From Brachionus rotundiformis (lineage: Eukaryota; Rotifera; Eurotatoria; Ploima; Brachionidae): DNA of 64,000 bases. The stretch covers positions 620,252 to 684,251 of the forward strand of contig JAESIW010000154.1 in the NCBI GenBank assembly GCA_016802295.1. The letters run 5' to 3'. A model generated the notes under the pieces. That model had not been told where the DNA came from. It ran no database searches and worked only from the letters and a program-made list of their open reading frames with translations. Positions 11,701 through 20,800 of this stretch are shown in pieces; within the stretch, counting starts at the first letter, position 1; every line of letters begins with the position of its first letter. Position numbers and translations under genes: made by a program.

Positions 11701-13297
11701 TTAGCTTCAATTTGGTAAAAAATTTTTCCAAAATCGAAAAAAAAAAATTTTTTTAAATTTAATTTCAGTATTCCAATCTGAATCAAAAACTAAAAAAAAG
11801 TCCTTTGCCAAATTGAAGCTAAATTTCAAATGTTATTTGTCTTACTTGAAGATTATTATTAAAATAAAGTTTATAGCTAATTTTTTAATTAAAAATATAA
11901 TCCAAATGTTTGTTTGAGTTTTATTTGAGATTAATTTTTAAGTGAGATCAATCAAATTCGATCATCAGCTTCAATTTGGCGAAAGGTTTTACAATAATAT
12001 TAATAAATAATCAATTAAATCAAGGATATAAAAAAATCGTTTTAATAAATATAATCTAAAAGAAAAATAAAAAAAGCTCTTTGCCAAATTGAATTTAATT
12101 ATCTAATTGTAATAGATTATTAATAAAATAAAGTTTTAAGATTTTGAGCCAACCATGTTTAACCATTTGCCAAATAATCTAATTCGATCATTAGCTTCAA
12201 TTTGGCTAAGAATTTTTTTCTTTTTTCAGATTAGATTTATAAAAAAATTAACAAAAAAAAATCAAAATTTGTTTATCTAAAAATAAGAGTTGACAAATAC
12301 ACATCTAATATTTTTGTGCAGCCCGTTAACTTTTCTTTTGATAAATGTTTTGTTTTTGACTAATAGCTCAAACAATTTTTATTTTATTATTTTGTTTTAA
12401 TTTATCTTAAAACTAGAAGTTCCAAGAAGTTTTTTGATCAAATTTTAAACAGTTGTAACACCTTTATAAATTAATTAGAAATAGACAAAATTGTTCAAAA
12501 ATTATTATTTAAAAATTTAATTTAATTCGAGACCTTTAAATTTTTAAAACAAAGTTAAAAAAACTTCTTGGTCCTCTAGTGTTCTCAGGTTAAGAAGAAA
12601 AATTATTTTCAATCAATCAATATTAATATTCTGGAAAAAAATTGACAAAATATTTTACTAAAACATGAAAAATTAATTTTACACTGATTCCAATTGGAAT
12701 TACCAAGCTGGTATTTTCTTATATCCCATTTCCCCTTAACTTTGCATTTACAAGAGAGACTTTTTTAAATTTAATAAAATACAGATAAAAACTAAGACAC
12801 TTTATTAAATATTAAGTCTTAATAAGCACTAATTTTGTGCCAATTTAAAGATTGACTACGAGAATGAATCACTGGAAGTGATGAACGAGGTTGACGATTT
12901 TCTCAAAAGCAGCAAACTCATGGGACTCTCGGACATTTGCTTAAAAATAAGCGAATCAATAAAAGTAAACTAATTTATTTGTCTAATCAAGAGATAAAAC
13001 AACATGAATAATTAAAAGGCCAACTCACAGCGCCACAAATACGTGAACCAACAGCTGGACGAAACACAGCTATTGATCCACAAGCTCTTCGACCACAAGG
13101 AAAAATACAAAAACTATTTGATCATATCTGCCAATGGCGGTCTAGCAAGCACCAACTCAAGCGGCAGCTCCATGCCCATCAGCCAGCCGTTTTCGTCCAA
13201 TTCGTTGACCAAAAAAAAGCTCAAGAAAAGCTTCAAAACGTCACAGATCAACACCAGAAACAACCTTAAATCAGAAACCAAATTGAAAAGCAAATAA
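8751..13297 (+). CDS. SAP130: SAP130-like Sin3/HDAC corepressor subunit
   Basis: Predicted exons 8751-8753, 8814-9451, 10536-11445, 12851-12964 and 13019-13297; about 647 aa (human about 1048). All junctions are GT-AG and phase-consistent. The N-terminal two thirds are Ser/Thr/Gln/Asn-rich low complexity. The C-terminus carries the SAP130 C-terminal domain: basic KRRKQEF, CYTPDWKPKQNHFAKYSD, EWRFHYVISQVNDL, then two helices in exons 4-5 (YENESLEVMNEVDDFL; YVNQQLDETQLLIHKLFDHK). SAP130 is a nuclear scaffold of the mSin3A-HDAC1/2 complex; it is unrelated to the splicing factor SF3B3, also called SAP130. The ATG is followed at once by an excellent donor (GTAAGT) and a 60-nt intron ending TTTTCATTTTCAG; that intron is open and a multiple of three, so retention would add 20 residues. 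Poly(A) signal AATAAA at 13378-13383. Confidence 0.8.
10266..10318 (+). other. Possible alternative first exon inside SAP130-like intron 2
   Basis: ATG at about 10266 opens MPASTEEDYILKVPK and runs into two candidate donors, AAG|GTGAGG and six bases later GAG|GTCTTA. The second would join exon 3 in the correct reading frame; the stronger first one would not (a stop follows). The stretch is more GC-rich than the intron around it. It could be an alternative promoter and first exon, or chance. Confidence 0.25.
11562..12210. mobile_element. Three related MITE copies in SAP130-like intron 3
   Basis: Three units at about 11562-11720, 11802-11985 and 12077-12210. Each begins CTTTGCCAAATTGAA and ends with its reverse complement TTCAATTTGGC(aaa), usually preceded by ATTCGATCATTAGC. 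Units 1 and 3 also share interiors (ATCTAATTGTAATAGA..., AAGATTTTGAGCCAACCATGTTTAAC). The units are non-coding, so this looks like repeated insertion or local duplication of one small foldback/MITE family. Confidence 0.7.
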
Positions 13298-15060
13298 ATG
13301 TGTTGTAAAATTTCTTTTCTTTGCCTCTTTTTTTTTCATTTTTCTTTATCAATTTAGAATTTTAAACTTTGTATAAAAATAAAACATTTGGTCAATATTG
13401 ACCAGACGTTGGTGTTTTTTTACAGTATTTGTACATATTTAACTCAAGAGCCGAACTAGATGAGTTGTAATAAGGATCTATAAAAAAAAATTTGTTTTGT
13501 TTTTGTCTATTTAAGAAGCTATCTCGAAATGATGAAATATATCCGAACTATTTTATGTTATGTCGACAATGCCGTCGGCGTCTCGGAGTACTTTTTTCGA
13601 CTATATATATATTTTTTTTATCCTATCTTATCTTCGAGCACGCCTTGTGTTAATAGTTAAGAAATTTTTTCCTGTACTTTGAATTTCGTTTATCGAGCTC
13701 TCTTACAATTTGAAATAAATTTTTAAATTTTTGATATATTTTTTCTTAATAATTTAAATAAATTAGCTCAATTAAAATATTAATAAAATAGAAAATCGAG
13801 TGTTTTTTTTTAATGTTGTATTTTGGATAAAATATGGTAGATCAGTCTAGAATAGGGAGATTATAAAGGCTGGCTGATTGACACACACAAAAATTGACAT
13901 TTTTATACAACGTTATCTTTTTCTATCCAAATATAAAAGCTGCAATAATTTTGGCAACCAAATTATACAGGCCATATTTATTTACTTGAGTTTAAGTCCC
14001 ATGGACAAAATGAAGTAGAAAAAAAATAGTAGAAAAAATCCGATTAAATGTCTATTTTACAATTGAATAATCATTAAGTCTATAAATATAACTCCATGAG
14101 CTTGAATTATATAAAAAAATCTATCTTTAATAGATCATTTAATAATTCATAAAAATTAAAGTAAGCCAAGCTTAATTCCATATTTAATTTGGGCAAAAAC
14201 AAACTTAATTGAATCAACTAGACCACGATTTTCTTCGATAAAAAAGTGATCGATTTTTGCTAAAGAAGTCTTCGAACCATGATCCATAACATCAATATGA
14301 GTTTTTTTCTCGAGATTAATAAGTTGCTTGCAAAAGGAGGTATTTTTGTGTATTGCTGTGAATTGTAGCAATTGGTACATCCTCTGTAGCATCTTTGATA
14401 CTTTATTTTTGATATTTTTGTTTTTCTTTTTGTACTAAAATTCACAAAGTTCTGAATTTTGCAGACTTATTGCATAGTTTTGCAGAATCATAATATTGGT
14501 GGCACAAAGAATACACCAAGTGCTACAATTCACGGAACATGTTTTGCTCCTTCTGAACTTGAGCTTTGGCATTTTTGATATTTTGTTTTTGTTTTTTGTT
14601 CCAAATTTCACAATGTCAACTTTTTATAATTGCCGCGAAGGAAAGTCATAATATCCCAGCATACTGAACTGTTCTTTAATTGCTTTTAGAAGAATATCTT
14701 GTGTTTCATGTACAGTTGTTCAACCATCTCTTAGTGTAAGTTTTCTAACAGAGGTCTAAATCTGGAAAATTTCTTGATTCCCAGTGCTTTTTTAATAGAT
14801 AATTAATAAATTTTGTCTTATGTCTAGTTCATTTAGTTTATTTTCACTAATATAGACCAAGTCTAGATGATATCGAAAAATTGACTGACAAAACTGTTTA
14901 TAAGGAAAACTGACTAAATAAGGAAACGTTTAAAGAGTACTCTCAACTCCTCTCAACTTTTTCCCACTTTTCTTCAATAAAATTGCAGATGAAATTGCAA
15001 TCATCTATCGGGAGACTTAAGTGTTTTTCATTTTTAAAGCTATTTGTACAAAAAGATTGT
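13298..15060. other. Non-coding 3' of SAP130-like gene
   Basis: Begins with the 3'UTR (poly(A) signal near 13380). A slightly GC-richer patch lies at 13550-13690, but I could not fold it into a known RNA. At 14430-14650 are TTCACAA-type motifs like those at the foldback ends at 15.06 kb, perhaps relics of the same family. The overlapping minus ORFs at 14156-14445 look like chance or repeat-derived ORFs. Confidence 0.4.
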
Positions 15061-15419
15061 TTTGTGAAGTTCAGTACAAAAGAACAGAACAAAGTGTAAA
15101 AAAATTAAATAACTTTTTTTCTAAAAGTTTAAAATTAATTCTGTGAATGCAGAATGATGTAACATTCAAAGTTGCATCAACTGTATAAGTCTGCTAATGA
15201 TGTGCAAAATCTCTGCAAAATGCACTACACACGATTATATTGAAATTTAATTTCTGCTGAAATCTGCAAAATTAGCAGACATAGCAACTTTGATGCAACT
15301 TTGAATGTTGCACCATTTTGCATTCACAGAATTAGCTTAAAACCTTTAGAAAAAAAGTTATTCAATTTTTTTACACTTTGTTCTGTTCTTTTTGCCATTT
15401 TGTACTGAATTTCACAAAA
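15061..15419. repeat. Large foldback (hairpin) element
   Basis: The left arm, about 15061-15215, is the reverse complement of the right arm, about 15258-15419, with only scattered mismatches and a few small indels. For example TTTGTGAAGTTCAGTACAAA at the left end pairs with TTTTGTACTGAATTTCACAAAA at the right end, and CTGTGAATGCAGAATGATG pairs with CACCATTTTGCATTCACAG. The loop is about 40 nt. There is no coding capacity. If transcribed it would form a hairpin well over 100 bp long. Confidence 0.8.
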
Positions 15420-17814
15420 CCCTCAAAGATTTACCTTTTTGAAAGTTAATCGCAGCAGATTTAGTCGGATTAAAATCTATTTTCCAGCTTTGAGCAAACT
15501 TTGAACATATGTCTTGGAGGTGAGACAAGATATATTTAATAAAAATCTATTTTATTAACAAATTAAATAAGCTAAAATAGTAAAACAGACCAAATAATGA
15601 ACAAAAAATATTAAAAGTCTACTGTTGCGGGACTAGGTTAGTCGTTCTGTTTTGTTAATTTAGTTAAACTAAATTGACCGTAGAATATTAACTATTATTA
15701 TTATTAAAATACATTTCGAAAGTTAAATTTTTATCTAATAAAAGTTTGTAATGAAAATTTGTCAATTTAAATAATAAATACTGCTTTTTTAAAATTAAAT
15801 TTTCAGCTCCAACTGTTTCAATTCTTGGATAAAATCCCAGACAGCTCAGAATGGTTCCAAGTCCTCTTTTTTACCCTATCAATGAATAAAAAAGATAAAA
15901 AAAGAAAATATATTAATTCTTGTTTGGCTATTTAAGTAATTAAGAAACAATGACATGATAATAGTAAATGCTGTAAATTGAATATGAAATTGGAGTTGTA
16001 AAAAATAATCTAATCAAAATTGGTCTACAAAATTTGAATTTCTTTTCATTCAAAGGCTTATATTACTTGGTAATGACTCATATTTCTCGCAGTAAAATAA
16101 ATGAATATATAATTTTGAAAAAATAGAAAAAACATTTTTAATTAAAGAATTTTTATTCTAATGGCTGGTCGAAATTTATTTATGGAAGATCAAGTTTTCT
16201 TTATTTACGAGTATATATTTCTACAATTAATAAATATTTTTCTACTACAAAAAAATATAGGCCCTTGGGAAATCTGTTAAGCTGAAAATGAATTTTTTCA
16301 ATACTCTTGGGCACTTACCATTTTATTCAGTTGTTCAAGAAATTCGAAATTTCCCACTATTTAACTATTAATTTTCTTGAATAATTAACAAGTTATGAGA
16401 CTAAAATGATATAAAATTAAATAAAAAAAATTTTCAAACATTCAATGAAATTTATATTTGACAACTTGATTAGTGATATGACAGGTTAACAATTTACCTT
16501 TTTGAAATAAGCCATATATTTTATAGGTTAGTATGTTGATGCATTCACTGAGATTATTAGACTAATGAGTCGACAAAAACTTAGAGAAATATGAACAAAT
16601 AACAGAATAAAAAGAAAATTTTGCACTTTTTTTGGATGCTTTGGCTCAATTATCTTGGAAAAAATCTTAATCCTCATAATTGTGGATATCTTGATGGCTA
16701 AATAATCTAAAAATTGCTTCATTCTATTTCTTATTTAAACAAATTAACAGTTAATCTTTAAATTAAATTTTCAAAATTTAAACAATATTCTTTCGAAAAA
16801 AAATTGTACGTATCTTATCTTTTTCTTTAAATTTTAGAAAAAAAAAAGATTTTAGCTGAAAACTTTCTAACAAAAGCGTCATTTTTTGCTATAATTCCTT
16901 TGGCGAACAAAGACGCCAATCTAATGAGACAATTGTGATTTTAAATTTGAAGCAAAAGTTTTTCAAGAAATAATTAAAAAAATTTATTTGATTGTTTGTA
17001 AATATTTGTAATTTTAAATTCATTTATTCAATTAAATAATACTAAAGTTAAAATTTAGACAAAAAAATTAAATCAATATTAGGTTCGAGACATATTCGAC
17101 TTTGTAGATTTATTAATTAGAATACTTTTCAAAATTTAATGTAAATTCGACAGAAAAAAAAGATAGAGAAAAACTTAAAAGCGACAAAATTACACAAAAA
17201 AAATAATAAAATAAAAAACTTCTTTATAATTTTGAGTGATAAAATGACAAAATAATACATTATAAATTAAAAAAAAGAATGGATCATTTTATGCACTGTC
17301 AGTATCGTCTTGATTCAAATTTTTATTCCCAAAAAAAAATTTAAAAAAAACAAGCCTTGCCTTCCTAATTTCAACAAAAACATCAAACAAACAAAGAAAA
17401 TACACATCCAAATTGGACAGAACAAATCGGACAATGTTCCATAGGACAAAACTCTTTCTTTCAAAATATTTATCATTTCCAAGCGTGTTTTTTTTTCTTT
17501 CTTTCTTTCTATTTAGCTTATTTTCTTTTTGCTCTAAATTGATAAAAATCAAAACTCAACCAAAAGTCGTAGTCGTGTAGCGGCAGTGTAGTTTATGTAC
17601 GAATTGAGCCCGATTGGATTTTTTCCCAGAAAAAAAAAGGTATTTATTCGATTTGTACAGACCGATGAGTTCTTACATTTCAGGTATTTTTCATTTAAAA
17701 TACAATTTTGCTTTTTGTTGTTGTTTTTTTTATTTTTATTTTTTATCAGTGTAGGCGCTATTAAATTTTTCTCAAGTCAAGCACACAAACCTTTTAATTT
17801 AATAAATAAATAAT
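15420..17814. other. Non-coding, 3' side of TBL1 gene
   Basis: No convincing gene. The ORFs at 16528-16722, 17289-17552 and 17595-17813 are low-complexity or Phe/Lys-rich. The last few hundred bases before 17815 are the likely 3'UTR of the minus-strand TBL1 gene. Confidence 0.4.
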
Positions 17815-20800
17815 TTAAAAAAAAATATTTTTTTTATCTTTTATTAATCTTACTGTGCCATCGGCAGCACTGGCGCCGACCTTGTCGCCGCGATAGTTCC
17901 AGCATACCTCGAATATGCCGCCGGAGCCCTTGTACACATTGACCAGCTCGCCAGACGCTATGTTCCATATGTTGACACACTTGTCGAACGAGCCAGTGGC
18001 CAGGTACTTGCCATCGGGGCTGAACGCCACCGAGTAGACCGGCTCTGTGTGCCGATTGAGCGTATGCAAGCACTCGCCCCGTTCCACATCCCACAGCCTC
18101 ACGGTCGAATCAAAGCTGGCACTTGCCAAAATTAGATTCGAATTTGGATTGCTGGTGCCGGGTCCAGTCGGGCTCCATTTAATTGTGTAAATTTCTTTGT
18201 TGTGTGCTTGCAGATTGTGGAGCCATGTGTCGCGCGACAGTGTCCAAATCTTGAGGGTCATGTCATCCGAACACGATGCCAGAAGCTTTCCCTGAGGGTC
18301 CCATTTGATCGCGTTTACCTCGTTTTGGTGTCCTTGGAATGTTTTGATCGGCTGATTGGTGCCCAGTCGGCACACATGTATTTTCTGGTCAGTGCTGCAC
18401 GAGGCAAAACTCACGTCGTTTTGCCAGTCGACGTCCAGCGCTGGTGCTGTATGAAACGAAAATTGCTGCTGACATGTTCCGGTTTGGGCGTCCCAAATTA
18501 TTGTTGTCTTAAAAAAAAAAACACATAAAATTAATCAACAAGCCATCATTTTTGTCATTATATTTTTTTTCTCTTTCGGTTGCCATGGCAACCAGTGAAT
18601 TTATATCTTAAAATTAATTTTTCTTTTTTATTTTTTGGTAAATTAAATAAGAAAAAATGTCTAACTATTTTGGTGTAAAACTGCCAGAATTCAAAAAGGC
18701 CAAGCTAGACTTGTGGCAATACTTGGACCAGCATCAGCTGCAAAGTCTAATTGGGTGCTTTGAGGAGAGCGAGTTTGTCAAGCCGAAAGCAAATAGCTAT
18801 GAATTGTTTTCGGGCTTGATCGCCAAGCAGATGAGTCTGGATCCAAGATGCAAAAAAGACCAAATATTAATTGATAAGTATTTCTATTTGACCAAATTTT
18901 GTCTCGATAGAGAGTTTTCTTTGGTGCAAATATCGGCCTTGATGTCGCTTTTGATCCGAACACATCGGATGGCTTGTGAGACCGCGTTTGGCAACCTGGA
19001 CCAGACTTTTCTGTATTTCAAAGAGGGCCTGCTGTGCTACGCGGTGCATAGGCCACCGTTTAGTCTCAACCTGTTCCAACCAGCTCAGATAAAACAAATT
19101 TTAGACTATTTCCTAGATACTTATTTTAAACAGTTTAAATTTTATAAATATGTTTTTTCGACTGGGATCAAAGTGGACCTGAGCTTTAGCTACACGAACC
19201 AGCCGGCTGCGGACCAAGAACAGCCGAATGAGCCTTTGAATGAACTTGACGACTCGGTGCTCAGAAACGAGTCCAGGTTGCTCAACGATCTGACCCTAAT
19301 CGAAGAAAAAAATGAACAAGAAATGTCCCAATCGAGCACAGAGATAAGACAATTTGTCAGAGACTATCTCAATCAGCATTTGAGCATTGTCAAAACAGAT
19401 TTGCTCAATGAGGAAGTATTCACTAAAATTGGTGATAAAAAGTCCAGTGCTCAGAAGCGAAACAAGTCTGGCAGCAGTACAAAAACTCCCACTAAAACTC
19501 CAACAAAAATGAAATAATTATTTTTAGATAAATTTTTATTTTTGTCTTTTTTGTCTTATAATTAAATTTTTTAAATAAAAAAATTCCCTTTAAAATGGCC
19601 AAAAATTTATTTGTCCAATTGGTAAATAAAAACAGTAGCACTAGCACAAATTTTATGACTCTTCTAAATGGTAAATAAAATATTTATCTTAATAAGTTAT
19701 CTAAAATTAATTGAGACAACTAATTTAAAACTTAAAATAAATTCATCAAACTTAAGCAAATTTTATTAAAAATTAGTTTATCATTAATTAAAAATAAATT
19801 GCGCACAATAAATTTGGTAAAGGGTGTTTGGAATCCAACATTATCCTCCTTTGCAACATTTTGTTTGTTGTTATACAATTATAATAAATAGGAGATAAAG
19901 TTGAGTTAAAGAATGCACCAACATATAAGACTACAGTGGAAAGAACAAGCCAATTGGGTGTGTATAAGCTTCAAATTGGATGAGATATATATGGGAAGTA
20001 CCATAGAGAAAAACAGAATAGACTCGCAAATGGAACACAAGGTGCCTTTGTTATACTGGGACCATTTTGGTAGCCAAACAACTGTGGTAAATGCAGGTTT
20101 CTCAAAAGCAAATGATGAATTATACAGAAGAAAAAACTCAGTACCAAGAACCAAAGACTGCACTGATTTGCACATGTATTAAATGAACGAGAAGCATTAA
20201 ATACACACGACCAGTTACATGTTACATGGACCAGGCTCAGACATACAATTAAACAAAAAAAAAAGCAAAATAAATCTTAATTAAAATTGTTTTCGTAAAG
20301 TAAAACAGTTTTCAAAAAAGACAAAATGTATTCATGAAATAAAAATATTGCCAAACTTTAATTAATGTATTTTCTCTAGAAGCAATTTTAATTTTTTTAA
20401 ATAGCAGATCTTAAAATAGATAATTTTATTTAAATTGGGAATTAATTTAGTCTAATTGGTAGTAAAAAGTTGAGATTTATAGAAAATCTAAATCTAAATC
20501 TGACTGAACATCTCAATGTTTTGTTAACAACATAAGCGATACTGAAGACGACAAAGAGGATAGAAGATCGCGTTAAAGAGAGCAAAGAATTAGTTGAAAA
20601 CATGACGCGGGCTGCAAAAAAGACTCACACACGCAAACAAAAATCAAGATATACAACACTGTAGTAAAAATGAATGTGAATGCTGGGGAGAGTCTGAATT
20701 GGATAGAAAAGGCTTGGACTAGGCTACATTCAGCACTAGTGGCCCGGATTCTTTTTCGAATAATAAGCTATACAGAAGAATGAAGTTAAATATATCAAGA

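Noticed and set aside
13550..13700. GC-richer patch considered as an snRNA or spliced-leader gene
   Set aside because: No recognisable Sm site, splice donor or spliced-leader sequence.
19913..20182. 89-aa plus-strand ORF as a host gene
   Set aside because: Its end matches LINE tails elsewhere in the window; treated as LINE debris.
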